Assembly: GCA_043228905.1 (NCBI GenBank)
Contig: JBHGNT010000004.1
Location: forward strand, 20,770,001 to 20,834,000
Reading direction: 5' to 3'
DNA from: Azolla caroliniana
Lineage: Eukaryota; Polypodiophyta
DNA: 64,000 nucleotides
The notes beneath the pieces were generated by a model, which saw only the letters and a program-made list of their open reading frames with translations, did no database searches and was not told the DNA's origin. Made by a program: the position numbers and the translations under genes. Positions 12,101 through 25,221 of the stretch are shown here, in pieces; within the stretch, counting starts at the first letter, position 1, and each line of letters begins with the position of its first letter.

Positions 12101-15100
12101 AATCTGACAAGCCTGTATACTTTCCAACCATTGCTATCTTAACCTGCAAACAAAGATTAATCAATGATGTTTCAAGAAAAAACACATAATTACCATCAAT
12201 GAAATAAACGAAATTACCATAGAAAGTTAACCTACAGGTGTAGAGAGGCTGTCACAAATCTCTGCTCGAGATGTCCATTCTTGTAAGTCTGGAAATTTGT
12301 CTAAGCTGCAGAAGAGAGAAAATTTGAATGTCTATTAAAAGACAAACTTAAATACCAATGCCAAGAGAACTGGAATTCCATTCAAATAGGTTGAGGCCAC
12401 TGACAGCATCAACATACCTCAAATTCAGCTGTTTCATAATGGCAAGATGGGCTTTTTGGTCCTATTTTCAACAACAAACTATATTGAGCACATTGAAAGC
12501 TCACAGAGCAAACGGAAAAACAAAAACATAGTGCAGTTTATACAGATGGAGGATACAATTAGACAGAAAAATCCATGCTAGAATGAAATAAGACAGGTAA
12601 CATGAAATAAACTGCAGATGATAGGGCATCCATAAATGCCTCTCTTCATCACAAGAATGCATGAGCATGAAAGATATTCAATGCTTACCCTGATGAGCAA
12701 AGGAACATGCCAAATATTTGAGACATCATGAATATTGCAGACATACTCTGCCTACAATAAGAACAAAGAAAATTAATACTTCATGCACCATCTTAGACAC
12801 AACCTACAAATCTTCACATACAAGAAGTTAATATATGGAAGAGATATTCGGCATTACATATCATACCGGAACATGGCAGAACTGTGACAATTTTTCCTTT
12901 GTAGATAGTTCAAGAGCCTGTGTGGATCCCTCATCAATTGCATAAAATCCACTTGCATTTAAATCTTGATGAGATTCTATTAGTAAGGCATACCTTAGCG
13001 CTACGACAAAATAGGAGATTAGGAGTTAGTCCCAATGCTCTAAGCTCTCTGACTGAATGTTGAGTTGGCTTTGTTTTCTGGCAAAAACCGAAATCAATAA
13101 ACGTTTCTGATAATCTTTGTTATTATCACAAAACAAATTAATCACAATATAAATATTAGAAAGAGCTGAAGTTAAGTTATACTTGTTCACCCACTACTCC
13201 AAGCACAGGTACAAGACTGACATGCCCCAGACAAAAATTTTCAGCACCTGCAAATAATTCATAGGTAAAAAGGGATGCCTCTACAATAGAACAGAACAAG
13301 TAGTTTTGACACACCAACTCGAAACTGGAACTGGCGCAAAGCCTCCACGAATGGCATAGATTCAATATCACCTGAAATTTGTGTAAATAGTAAAACCTTA
13401 GGGGCCAAATGTTAAATATAGAGCAACCATAGAGATAAACCACAAGATTACCAACAACTCCACCCAGTTCAATAACACAAACATCAGCAGGTTGGTCACT
13501 TCCATCTACAGGAACTTTAGCAACACGCTCAATCCAATCTTGAATAGCATCGGTAATGTGAGGTATCACCTGAGTATCGAACAAATATTCAAGTTCTTGT
13601 GGAGAATGACTTATTGCGCCATGTTATTCTCAATTATTGAATACAAAATTCAACCTGCACTGTCTTTCCCAAATAATCTCCACGCCTCTCTTTGTTGATA
13701 ACCGACTGCAAAAAAAACATATATACCTTGATAAGAACACGATGACCTATGCTTACAAATTAAGCATGAATGTGGACATAAGTGAATCTGCGAAAAAAAG
13801 AGTAAGGAGAGAGATAGAGAGACGTGCAAGATCCCAATAAGTAGAGATTGTAAAAAATCAGACACAAACCTGGTATATTTTCCCTGTTGTTATGTTGTTA
13901 TCTCTTGTCAATGTCACGTCGAGAAATCGTTCATAGTTCCCAAGGTCCAAATCAACCTTCATACCAAAAGCAACTTTGGGCAACTTTAGAAATGAATATT
14001 AAATCCCTAAGATCCAAGAACGGACTAGTTACCTAAATTCCACTATCAACAATTTCTAAATGTCTATTAAGCAGCCTATTTCCTTGACTGTACATAGCTT
14101 GAAACTCATACCAACTTTTCCATCAACCATGAAACACAAGCTTCCTCAAATATTGAAATATCAGATGTTTTAGAAATACATTATAGATTGTCATAGTTAA
14201 CACCTTGTTTGACAGCTATTAAATGATGGGAAATCCCACAGCATTTGTACTGTCTTTCAAAGAAGAATACCATGAAAAGACGACGTGTTTCAATCTAAAA
14301 CTTGCAAACTCGCATGCATCCTCAATTACACTACCACTCCACTTATCCATCATTCATTTGTCTTGTCTATTGTGCATTCTGAGTTCTGGTATATTAAATC
14401 ATCACAATATAGTGCAGATAAAGCAATGTGATTACACAACATGTTCTTGTTGCTTGTTCATTTCTTCTTGGGAAAGGAAGTCCTCTCCAGATAAATATTT
14501 AATTGATTTGCTAATGCTCCATCAGGACCCATGAGATATGAAACCAAATTCCTTGGTATTCAACAAACAACTGAATCTTTCAAGATGGAGAAACGTTAGT
14601 AACTTAGAATAAAAAGTATACTTGACATTTCTCCATGTGATTGGTCAAAAACGCATTCTCTCATCTCACCTAAAACGAGAATTAGGAGATATACTATAAA
14701 AATCTCTCAGATATAAGTATCAATAATACCTATAAGAGCTTAATACTAAAACCGTGTACAGACTAAAGCTAGTTCAGCTAAACCTAGGTTTTATGGACAT
14801 AAAAGAGAGCTAGCTTGTATAAATCCATAGACCCTATATCTAATGTAAGACCACATACAAATGGGCCTTGATGAAAGTTGCGTTTGTCAAAAGCGAGTGC
14901 TTTTTTGTAACATTTAGACCTGTGTGCACTTGCAACATGTAAGTCATAAAGTGCATTTCAAACTGAAAAGCATACTTTGAGTATCGGTTGCTCTTCGGTA
15001 GTGTGTGCAAGAAACTCCTCCATATAGATCACTGTTGGAGTCTATGTGCCCTCTTATCATCTTTGCACAAAGAAACTTGGCCATGTTTGAAAGGAAGTTT

Positions 15101-15854
15101 TCATACTTGGCTACGTAAACGAAATTAAATCTCTCCATGCATATTCAAAGCAATCGGGTAGTGACGGTACCTCTCTCTATCATCATGGATCACAAAATAA
15201 AACCATTCATGAAAAGAAATTATTAAAAAACGAAAAGACAGCCCCAACTAGAAAAATCCACTATCCTGATAGTAGATTCCCGTACCTCTCCACCATCATC
15301 GAGCACAAAAACTTCGCCATGCTCGAAAGGAGACATTGTTCCTGCGTCAGAGTTGAGGTAGGGGTCTGAAACAGCAGCAAAAAAAGGAAGGAAATCAAAT
15401 TCCATGGCATGAAAAACAACAATAACAAAGCAAAAAAAAGAATAAGGAAACAGAAGAACAAGGAAAAAAGAAAAACAATAAGAAAGAGGAAGAGGGAGAA
15501 GTGTAAGATGTCTTCATGCAAAAACAAAAAAAAACAGATATATTCAGATATGAAGGGCAAGAAACTGCCATAGAAAACGAAGAACATAAATACAGAGAAA
15601 ATGACGAAAGGAGCAGAAATTATATAGGAGAAGCTAGATTTTCCAGCTATGGAGAAGGAAGAAGAGATTCATGTGATAGGAATAAACGTAAAAAATGAAA
15701 TTTGGTCTTTAGTTATGTATTATGAAGAGTGAGGACCTATCTTGATGGAGGTAACACGGAGGCCACAGGCCTTGAGAACGACGCCAATGCTGCTGGCCGT
15801 CACACCTTTGCCAAGTCCGCTCACAACTCCTCCTGTCACCACCACATACTTCAT
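9151..15854 (-). CDS. CTPS: CTP synthase (glutamine-hydrolysing), 21 exons, 598 aa
   Basis: Converts UTP, ATP and glutamine to CTP in the cytosol, the last step of pyrimidine nucleotide synthesis. Exons in coding order: 15737-15854, 15286-15365, 13870-13956, 13655-13705, 13452-13569, 13315-13371, 13183-13247, 12994-13077, 12867-12917, 12689-12751, 12418-12461, 12236-12305, 12081-12143, 11895-11984, 11779-11817, 11455-11604, 11283-11360, 10004-10089, 9884-9935, 9627-9801, 9151-9326. All introns are GT-AG and all phases agree, giving 1797 nt with no internal stop. The synthetase domain (about 1-280) starts [17 protein letters not shown] with the nucleotide-binding loop, and [20 protein letters not shown] follows. 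The glutamine amidotransferase domain (about 300-545) has VPGGFGDRG, the nucleophile Cys397 in GICLGMQ, and His525/Glu527 in FHPEF. The last 50 residues form a polar, unconserved tail. Length fits plant CTP synthases. The start ATG matches the family N-terminus exactly. Confidence 0.96.
10165..10800. repeat. Duplicated segments inside a CTP synthase intron
   Basis: Within the intron at 10090-11282, a word of about 34 bp beginning TATTCTTATACATAGCTTC occurs at about 10178 and again at about 10239. A longer diverged pair (ATAACCAAGACT ... CTTGTAAC.TACCA ... CTCATGAGCAT) occurs near 10335-10450 and 10660-10755. Confidence 0.7.
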
Positions 15855-15956
15855 CTCTCTGTCTCTGTATCTCTCTCTCTCTCCTCCTTGCTTCGCCTTC
15901 TGTTTCTTACTTCCTGCACGATGCTCCTTCTTCCGATTCAGCTTCTTCAGCTTGTA

Positions 15957-16075
15957 GAAGGACCTTCCTTCCTTCCTTCCTTCCTTCCTTCCTCCTCCTC
16001 CTCCCCCTCCTCCTCCTCCTCCTCCTCCTCCTCCTTCTTCGTGGTATTGCTTCAGCTTCTGAGGAGCTGCTGCTG

Positions 16076-16108
<33 letters not shown>

Positions 16109-16115
16109 TCTCGCG
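15957..16115. repeat. Polypyrimidine/polypurine microsatellite block at the CTP synthase 5' end
   Basis: On the plus strand, (TTCC)n at about 15965-15990 passes into (TCC)n to about 16040, and (TTC)n lies at about 16080-16112. In the sense of the minus-strand gene this is a purine-rich GGA/GAA/GGAA tract lying 100-260 bp upstream of the start codon, so it is either 5' UTR or core promoter. Confidence 0.9.
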
Positions 16116-16259
16116 CTCCTGTTTCTGGACAACAGCAGGTGTTGTTGCCCTGCTTCGGCTTCTTAAGAAATCTGTCTTTTGTCTGTTGGGTGATGTTAAC
16201 ATATAAATATGTATTATGTATTTGTATGTATAATTTTACACATGTGTTCATTCATTCAT

Positions 16260-16475
16260 TCATATACAGTATGTATGTATGTATGTATGTATGTATGTAT
16301 GTGTACAGTATGTGCAGAGTGCAGGAGAGAGAGTCAGTCAGTCAGTCAGCCAGTCAAGAAGTCCTCTAGGGAACTCTGCTTTCTGCTTTCTGCTTTCTGC
16401 TTGTACAGTACATGTTTGGACCTATAGCCCTGTTTTTTTTGTTTTGGGGGAAGAAGGGGGGGGGGGGGGGGGGGT
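16260..16475. repeat. Cluster of (GTAT)n, (GTCA)n, (TTTCTGC)n and a 19-base G run
   Basis: A (GTAT)n tract spans about 16269-16302, GTCAGTCAGTCAGTCA lies near 16333-16350, three TTTCTGC units near 16380-16400, and an uninterrupted run of 19 G at 16456-16474. All lie upstream of the CTP synthase start. Confidence 0.9.
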
Positions 16476-19400
16476 CTGTAAAAATATGTGATAATGTTTG
16501 GTTTTTGTGAATGCACAAGTCAAAGAGTTGCTTCTCAACTACACACACATGTAAAGAAGAAAGGATGGATATATATACATATATATATACAAAGTCTTTG
16601 GTGCCAAAGGTTATTGTCTGACCTCTGTATACGATAATACATCTATATATTTCTCCTGAAATGAAATCCAAGTCTTTTCATTTTTATCCAGCATATTTTT
16701 CCCCCTTTTTCCTTTGAAGGTTTGCAATGGCCCCAAAGTTAGGTGTTAAAACATGGGCTTTATATTGCCTTGCCATCATGGGTTTGAGCCCAATAAATGC
16801 ACTATCGATTGAGTTTGCATTGTGAGTCCCACATATTACTTTCCATAACCTAAGGATCAAATAACAAGTCATCACATGCTAAAGAAAATGTGAAAAACCA
16901 ACTTCGAACATCGTATGAAAGACTTGGATAGGTTCATTCACAGATGTCACCTTGCATCTCAAATCCTCCAAATCTAGCTAAGAAAGAAGCATAACCTTTA
17001 CCAAACCCAAAGTAATGCAAACATTGAGCTTAGTTCAAATTAGAAACAAAATTGGTTACCAAACCCAAAGTTATGCAAACATTGAGTTTATTTTAAATTC
17101 AAAACAAAATTAGGAGTTCTTTATGCTCCAAACACTCTTTGCACTGATTCAATCACCTCTTTAGGACTCTATTAGGAGCATAAGTCCTCTTTAAGCAAAT
17201 TACAAAGTCATCAATCATACGTAATGAAAACAATAGATACCTTCTGAATATTCTTTCCATATTGCGTGTCAAGAAGAATTACATATAACAATAAGCAAAC
17301 AATAATGTGCCTCCAATCAAATGCTCATTTAAATTTGTAGGAATAAAAGTTTCCAATAAGAGTTCTTATGCATCTTAAACACAAAAGGCATACAAATAAG
17401 AAAATAGCATTGCCATAGCTTTGCGAAGATGAAATCATAAATTCCCGAACAGCTCCAAACATCTAAATGCATATAACCAAAATATCTTGCAACACAACAA
17501 AAACTACTTCATTAGTTGGCAATCCACAAGGCATGATAGGTTTACTACTTCAATTTTGAGCCAATGCAAAATACTAAAAACCTAATAAAAAGCCCCACCA
17601 GATTGAATGGAATAGCTTGACCAGAAATAATTGTATAAATTGGTTAATTTCTACTTCAGAGCATGTATACAACATGAGAATCAAATTCATTGTGGGAAAT
17701 GAAGCAAAAACTTCAGGTTATTAATAAACTGTATTTTCCTGCCCAAATATCTTGTAGGGGCATATGGTGATTTTCTTGAAGCCAGTTTCTTTGTTTTCTT
17801 ACCAATGGCTACAAGAAGTTGTTTACGAGCTCTTGCCCTGAATGAACTGTTTTTAAGACAAAATCATGTTGGCCTTCCACTTCAGAACGTTAGTGAAAAG
17901 GTTCCCAACTTCCACCAATGGACATATTTTCTTTTACTGGGAGCAGAAAGCTTTTATAGATCCAAATAAAAAAACCCTCGTATCATATAATCATAAGCCT
18001 CCACTTAAACACCTGGTGATGCAAATCAATCCAACAGTGAGTAAGTAAATCCCTCCCTCCCTGTTCATGAAGTTAAAAAAGCTCAAAACTGAGAAAACAT
18101 CAAACACTATAAATATTTGGAAACTTATTTCTTATTGTCGCCCTAAAGTATAAGAAACATTAGGCTAGTTAGTCTGTTGTCTTTCCATTGTCTGACTCGT
18201 TTTGGCAAAAAGCTGAATTCTTAATATTTTGCAAATTAGGGAATACACAGTCTGTTCAATGGGATGAACGCCACACCAAACTAACATAAAGCATCTACCA
18301 GATTGAGGAACAGCAAGGCATACTCGGAATGTTCAGGGCTACTGAAATTTATCTATCTAGCTTGAGGGCCTACATATTACAGAACGAAAAAACTGCCATA
18401 GAGAAGAGATTTCTCCCTCAGGCAAATGAAATAAGCAAAACGAATTCAGCCACATGAAACCAAAAGAAGGACAAAACCCTCCCATTCTAGTTGAAGGGCT
18501 CAAGAGCAAGATTCTAGATGACATGAACAGCATCATAGAAGAGTAGCTCATAAAGAGGTTCAATACAAATAAACTGAAGTCATCTGAAGAAGAGCCCCAA
18601 TTGAGTAAAACAATCACATTAAATGAAGTTAACAACGAGGAGAAACAGCAACAGCAGGAAACACCCTGACATGTACGAGATTGGAAAATGTTCCTAAAGA
18701 AGAAGGAAAGACACTATGTTCAAAGATGTTCATGGAACGCACTCCCTTCACAGATATAAAGAGTAGGAAGTTTGAAAGGATATTTGTCGCAAACTGGTCT
18801 TAATATAGTAAATATAAAAGACATACAACATTCTTCCAAGAGTTTCTACTTCTTAAATTCACTGATCTTCAAATTGCTTTCCTGAACGCCATGGTAAATG
18901 TGCAGATGACATACGTCAAAACAATTTATACTTGTCACAGTTCCATGAAATCAAAAATATTTTGGATGTGATAAAGTTGTGGGTATCATTTTTAATTTAT
19001 CTACAAATATGTGTGTGAGATAGGGCTGAGGCTGAGATCTAGGGAGCCTCGTCAAAATTTCAATTATCAAAGTTCATCCAAATTCAACGAACAGTTCATT
19101 GGAGATCCAATGAATCTAACCATTCAGAATAGTGCAATAATCACATAAGAGTTAGTGGGTTCTTGTTAAAGATGAAAATAGATCAACGATGAAATTACGC
19201 CCACCCAATTGTTACCTGGTGTGGGGAAAAGGAAAGTCTCAGAAGTATGGAAGAACATAGATATCTAAATCAATTATACCAATGGGAGTACCATTGACCA
19301 TGAAATATGTAAATGCTTTGATGATGAATAGATTATTCAATGGTTTTGGAGTTCAAGGATCTTAATCATAAATTTTGACATATGCATAAACACTTGCACT

Positions 19401-19619
19401 TATGAGAGTGATGCAATAATCACTTAAATTTCCATGGTTTCTTGTTAACTTTGGAGATTAGAGAACTGGTCTTACATGTTTCTAAATGTGACCATTACTA
19501 ACATTAGGATATCCCAAAACCAGGATGAATCAGATCCAACTTCTAGATTCATTAATGATATGAAACTAAACTCTATAATAGGATGATGGAATTGAATAAA
19601 ACAATTATGTGAATTGTGA
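16476..19619. other. Intergenic between CTP synthase and SYS1
   Basis: AT-rich, no open frame that looks coding on either strand. It holds the upstream region of CTP synthase and the 3' flank of SYS1; a last small SYS1 exon could hide here. A 58-bp tandem duplication lies at 17001-17116. Confidence 0.5.
17001..17116. repeat. 58-bp tandem duplication
   Basis: Two adjacent units begin CCAAACCCAAAG(T)(A/T)ATGC at 17001 and 17059, each followed by AAACATTGAG and ACAAAATT. Confidence 0.85.
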
Positions 19620-21761
19620 TTAATGAAGGAAACTACACTTACTTGCACGTGAGCTTCTAGTAGGTATCTCTTTTAGCTCACGCCGAATGCATAACCATTC
19701 ACCCAGAACTGCCATTGTGGCAGCACCAATACCATTCACCACCCACCATGCAATCGATGAGGGCAAACCACCATATATGAGGCAGATGAATAAATGTATA
19801 ATATACATGGTCACCGTGAAATCTAAACACTTTTTAGCTCTCTCCACAATCAAGAGTAAATAAGCAGACCTGTAATATCAAATAGAGTGTTAAAACTCAT
19901 CCAAAACAGCTACGACGTAACTCTGCTATTCGAAAACAAAATTAAGTTCACAAAAAGATGCAATGACAATTTTTTGTTTGCATTGGCAATCGACAATGGT
20001 TCAGTCAGTTCTGTTCGGTTTGGGAGTCTCAAACTCAAACCATTTCAAGCCAAACCGTTTAACATATTTTAAACTTAAACTGAACCATTTTAAGCCAAAC
20101 CCATTTGAGATTTACAAGCTCACACCAAACGGTTCAAGAGAATTACAAACCAGTAAGTTATTAAACTGTTGAACCACAGTTTTGCAGTGCAGTTTTCAGG
20201 TTCAGCTTCATGGTTTAACGGTTCAGTCTTTTGTGCTGACTTTTGCACAATTCTTTAACAAAGAAGTTGGCAACCGAAGTTTCCTACTTATAAACTACTT
20301 AGTAAACTGAGCAAAGAAGAAATTATGGATCTCAAATGCTATAGCTTATTATGATAATAGGATATAGGTCTTCACTTTATAAAGGTAATTTCTATTTTAA
20401 AATATTTCAAAAATGTCCTAACCCTAAACCATTAAGCCATTTACTTGCAAAACATTAAGCCACAGTTTGAATCCACAAACTGTTAAGCCATTTTAGCTGC
20501 ATTTTGAAGCTGTTTAAGTTCCAAACTGTTAAGCCAATAACGCCTCAAACCGAACCCTTGAACCACCAAGCAAAACCAAACCTGAACTGAACCATTTAAA
20601 CCGTTAAGCAGCGGTTTTTCTGTTCGGTTCAGCTCAACTGGAAGTGCTGATTGCTACTTTGCAACTTGGACTTGGTGGGTAAACAAAGATCATGTTATAT
20701 CCTATTAACCCAGACAGGACAAAAACACACCCCTTATCTTAACCAAATTACACAAGTGAAATAAAGGTTCATGTGCATGCCCTGAGGATTAGAATGAGAT
20801 AGGAAGAAAAGAGAGGGAAATTAATAAATGATGGAAAACATGACATGGGAGGGGATTAGCGGGTAGCAAATCAATTTTTATAATTGAAATCCTTAAATCA
20901 ATGTGCTACATAAACAAAAATAGAAAATAGGAATTCCTAGTTTTTCATTCAGATAAATAATTGCACCGCTCTAGTAGCCCTGATCTTCGTGCACGCACAA
21001 AAGTATGAGAAATAAATACACAGAAGAGCTAATATCATCAAGCTACAGTGAATAAAAACGAAAACGTCATAAAGACAATTATTTACGAATTAGGGTGAAG
21101 AAACCAAATAATCAATCAATTAACCACACACAATTTCCAATAGCCCAAGAATTCGTAGAGCTTAATATTAGCAATGGCATGAGAGGTCATAAAAAACCAT
21201 ATGTTTGGCGATCAACGGGTTAATGTAAACTTACAATATACATACATATAGTACACACAATTACATCGAGTGAACCAACCTAAGGACTTTGAAGCAACCA
21301 TAAAGAAATGAACCAAGAAAACATAAATAAAAAATAAGTTAACATGAAAACGTATGCATAATATACATGCACAATTGACAGAATCAGCATATACACACAC
21401 ATAATATGCAACATATTACAGAGAGATAATCATGATTCCACCAACAATAGCCCTAGAATTGACAAAACAAAGCAAGAGCTTGATAATACCAATGATGAGG
21501 GGGAACTAAATCAGAAACAAATGCATCCACTTACCCGGCCAGGGCATTAAGGAGTGAAGCAGCGATGACACACCATCCTGTGACCGAGGAAGTGGTCAGC
21601 ACTGAGTAATCAAATAAATACTTGAGGGTGAAGTTTCCGGCCTCACGAGTTCCGACAAGCAACCAAAGAAGAAAGCCAAGGCTGATGTAATAGAGACATT
21701 GAAAGCAAACAATTTGTGATACTATGAGCCATGGATCCCATACCATAGCCCCATAAAACAT
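19620..21761 (-). CDS. SYS1: SYS1 homologue, Golgi-localised four-pass membrane protein
   Basis: SYS1 proteins sit in trans-Golgi membranes and recruit ARFRP1/ARL3-type GTPases for vesicle traffic. Exon 1 is 21535-21761 and encodes MFYGAMVWDPWLIVSQIVCF through SLLNALAG. Exon 2 is 19620-19869 and encodes KKCLDFTVTMYIIHLF, GGLPSSIAWWVVNG and GEWLCIRRELKEIP, the conserved SYS1 C-terminal half. The intron (21534-19870) is GT-AG and the phase closes. Four hydrophobic segments are apparent. Read through to the stop at 19620 the product is 158 aa, matching the usual family size of 150-160. A strong donor-like sequence (CAA|GTAAGT) lies six codons before that stop, so the natural C-terminus may be encoded by a small third exon I could not place. 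Confidence 0.92.
19985..20645. repeat. AACCG/AACCGTTAAGCC-rich dispersed element inside the SYS1 intron
   Basis: This stretch is dense in degenerate words such as CAAACCGTT, TTAAGCCA, AACCGAACC and GTTCGGTTC on both strands. It resembles the non-coding element at 61565-62035. Such AACCG-rich sequences are common in non-autonomous plant DNA elements, but no terminal inverted repeats could be fixed by eye. Confidence 0.55.
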
Positions 21762-21952
21762 GACTCTGAATTGTTTGAGAATGCCCAGTTGGAGAGAGAA
21801 CCCTAATCGGTTCCGGTGCTTCCTAATGGGACCTATCCTTGATTCAGCTATGATGGGCGATCTTGCAGAAGAGCACGACTGGAGGGGTTGGAAGAGGGCA
21901 TTGGCCTGTTCAAGCAGAAGGGGGTGGAAGAAGATCGCCAAAAGCGCAGGCT

Positions 21953-21954
<2 letters not shown>

Positions 21955-21984
<30 letters not shown>
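21955..21984. repeat. (GA)n microsatellite upstream of SYS1
   Basis: A (GA)n run of about 30 bp lies about 195-225 bp upstream of the SYS1 start codon, probably in its 5' UTR or promoter (CT in the gene's sense). Confidence 0.9.
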
Positions 21985-21987
<3 letters not shown>

Positions 21988-22183
21988 CTTCTTTTCTCGT
22001 GTTTTCTCCCTCCTGTCGTAAGAGGGAAAGTCGATCTTTTCTTCTTTGCTTTGCTGTGATTTTGAAGCTCTGCTCTGTTTCTGCTCTGTTTTGATTTATT
22101 GTTGTTACATATGTATTTGTTTACATACATGAATCTTTAGGAGAAAAAACTAGGCCTAATCTTTGTGTATGCTTTTCTTTTTT

Positions 22184-22231
22184 GCCACACACACACACAC
22201 ACACACACTCAAAGGTGAGGGAATGAATGAG

Positions 22232-22273
<42 letters not shown>
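22184..22273. repeat. (CA)n and (CT)n microsatellites
   Basis: (CA)n spans about 22184-22209 and (CT)n about 22233-22273, separated by a short unique stretch. Confidence 0.95.
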
Positions 22274-22277
<4 letters not shown>

Positions 22278-22509
22278 AAAGGTTGTGGGCCTTTCTAATA
22301 CCCCCCTTGGTCTCGTCTTCTACGTAGACGATTCCATCCTAACCTCACAATATTGCACACCACCAAAAGCTCCTCCTCGTTTGGTCCTACTCGGACGACT
22401 GCATGACAAAGAAATGTGATGCGCAAAATTTGTCCTCTGCATGCCAGTGTTCCTACTTAATTACCAGAAAAACATAAGAGATATTACATACATGTGTGTG
22501 TGTGTATGT

Positions 22510-23100
22510 GTATTGGCGATCGGCGATGATGCAACCAACTCTCTTTGGTTTGGGCATTGACAACTAGCTCGAAGAAATAGTTGACTGGTTTTTTACACAA
22601 CTAGGCATTGAAGGTGTTTGCTATCATGTTTTTGCTATACCTAGATGATAATGGGAGTAGTTTTTGCAAAATACTTTAGTAGATGCCCATGAGATTATGA
22701 GTGTACTGGAAAACTTGGGTACACTTAGTAAGTTGAGTGTCAATGACTCCAGAATGAGGGTTATGTTTGTGACGTCTTGAAATAAGGTTAAAACATCCAT
22801 TCTATACAGTAACCGGCCACTTGAAACTTGTAGAAGCCTTCAAATACTTTGGGCTAGATGTTCCCACTCTCCCCAATCATAGATGGAATGAATGTGCTCC
22901 GTACAACTTTGAAGCTAGAAAGATGATTTATTGTTCATTTGAGAACATATGCAATGGTGGCAAAATTAAATCTTGGGTTCTCTACAAATACCTTCTTAAC
23001 ACCTCAATGTCATCAATGTTGTTGAGCGATAACTCCCATAAGTTTATTTGGAAAAGGTTTGGAAATGTCCAAAATCACATTCTTTTGAAGTTTCTTTAAA
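22510..23100 (+). pseudogene. Decayed LINE reverse transcriptase fragment
   Basis: Plus-strand fragments read FLLYLDDNGSS (a worn active-site Y/F-x-DD box), then a stop-containing linker, then LVEAFKYFGLDVPT, FENICNGG and KSWVLYKYLLNT. These match the region after the catalytic box of one family of plant LINE reverse transcriptases, where the usual form is FKYLGIDVPT. Several stops and shifts interrupt it, so it is a remnant. I identify it by motif order only. Confidence 0.6.
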
Positions 23101-25032
23101 CTAATTTACATACACTATACATGGTCTTATTTATTGACACCAAATACCTTCTCCTTAAAATCATGATCACGAAAAGGATTGTTCGTGAGCAAAATGCTTG
23201 GGATTCATTAGATGTTAAGGTTCTTAAGTTAGATACTTGATCGTAGTGAGTTATGTTCTGCCTTCCAATCTGCACAAAATAGACAAACTTTCATCTTTCC
23301 TATTGGGAATTCAACATGTCCATGTAGTCCCAACAAACTCTTTGAGCACCTCCCTTGTTACAAAACTAGTTAATGAAGTAGTATCACGAGTAGCATGCAA
23401 ACAATACACACATATTCAACCTTTTCTCCTTTGGTTATCTTTAACATATTGTCAATCTTTATCAACAATGGCATTGTTATTAGTAGTGATTCGTGAAAAT
23501 CAAATAGTTGATTTCCCTTATCCTTAAATGTGAAATTTTAGAGTGTTGCATATTTGCCGCCTTTCCCGAATGATGTTCCTTCATCCCTAACTATTATGCA
23601 CACATAATGTAGCCGGTAGGTGAGGGTAGGCCACTAATATTTATTGAACATAAGTGAAGGGTATGTTCACTAATGTTAGATAGGAATGATAGATGCATGC
23701 AATATCATGATACTTGACAACCAATGAATGGAGAGTCTATTAGAAAAGCATCTCTATTCAAGGGGCCTAGGAAGAGGTATAAATATGAGTTCAAGCTACC
23801 CTCATAAGACACATTATGTCCGAAGGCTAAAGCCTTAAGACACCAACGGTGCAGGTGAGGCTTTCGTCGCGACGATTATGCTACCTATTCCAAGGTACTA
23901 GTCATCCTAATATCAATCAGCATGGGACGTCAGTGGGAAGCCAACTATGGCTTGATCATAGGTCGGGGGTGGTCGGGAGGAATGGGTTCTTCTATCCAAT
24001 CTATTCACCTTTAGTTTACTTTAATTTGGTTTATTGACTGGTAATAGACTCTTAACAATAATACACAAACCAAATCGTTGATTTCCCTTATCCTTAGCGT
24101 GAGATTTGAAAGTTCCGCATCTTTGTCACCTATCTCGAATGATGTTGCTTCATCCCTAACAACCACATTATTGAAGATTTCAACATCTCTCCCAACTTCT
24201 TCATTAACAATCCCTTCATTAGAGATTTCCATAGGCAACGGAGGATAATGTTGGCATTCAACCATCAAGTATCCCCATTCACTGCATCCAAAGGGATTCG
24301 TCTCTCTAAGTTATTGCAGTCTCTATGTGTCTATATAATCTATCTTTATGTGTATATACCTATAGATGAGATAGGCATCATTCACAATAGCCATAACCAT
24401 AGTTATTCCAATTGACAACGTTTTGATCTTTGTGTACTTCTAAGTTCTTATTGTTGCTTCTCTCTCTCTACAGATTTCTCTCACAGCCACAATATGAATC
24501 CTCAATTACATTAGGATTTTTATTGAACATGCAGTGCCATCTCCAAGATCATTCCATTGTGTCACTTGTAGTTGTGTTATGTTCAGGGTACGTATTAATC
24601 TCAGTTAGAGTTATGCATCCTTATAGAGATCATGTGTAAACCAAACCATTGTCTACTTTGGTATTGGTGAGATGGTAAGAGTGGTTGTTAGTCACTCTTA
24701 AACTATCTACAATAATGTTAATGATCTAAATGAGAATGAAATTTAATTGAGAAGTGGGTGAATACATTGCAACTAATCAATATTCTTTTAAAGCAAAGTT
24801 AAACATTTAAGAATAATGTATTAGAGGATCTCTCTCTGTGTGTCTCTCTCCATGCACCTTGGAGTATTTGCAATTATACTCTCCATGCACCTTGTCTCTA
24901 TGGGAGTTGGATTTATGTCATTCAATCTCACAACATCTTCGAGGGTTTACCTTGCCATAAGAACCTTGTTATTAATGGAGTAGTTGAGATACCAGAGGCA
25001 TTTTGTATCATCATTTTGATTTATACGCATAC

Positions 25033-25033
<1 letters not shown>

Positions 25034-25114
<81 letters not shown>
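25034..25114. repeat. (GT)n(GA)n compound microsatellite
   Basis: About 43 bp of GT pass directly into about 37 bp of GA. Confidence 0.95.
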
Positions 25115-25117
<3 letters not shown>

Positions 25118-25221
25118 GAAGTAAAAAATCGAATAATTTGGATTTTATGCATAAGGCCTTTGTTATTGATCTAGCGTCTTACTCATTGTTTGTAGTTAAT
25201 TCTCTATAAAGTTGATGCAAT

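Noticed and set aside
15720-16251. Two long minus-strand frames running upstream of the CTP synthase start
   Set aside because: They are the 5' UTR and microsatellites read as poly-Glu, poly-Gly and poly-Arg; the conserved protein starts at 15854 and the frames read into the first intron.
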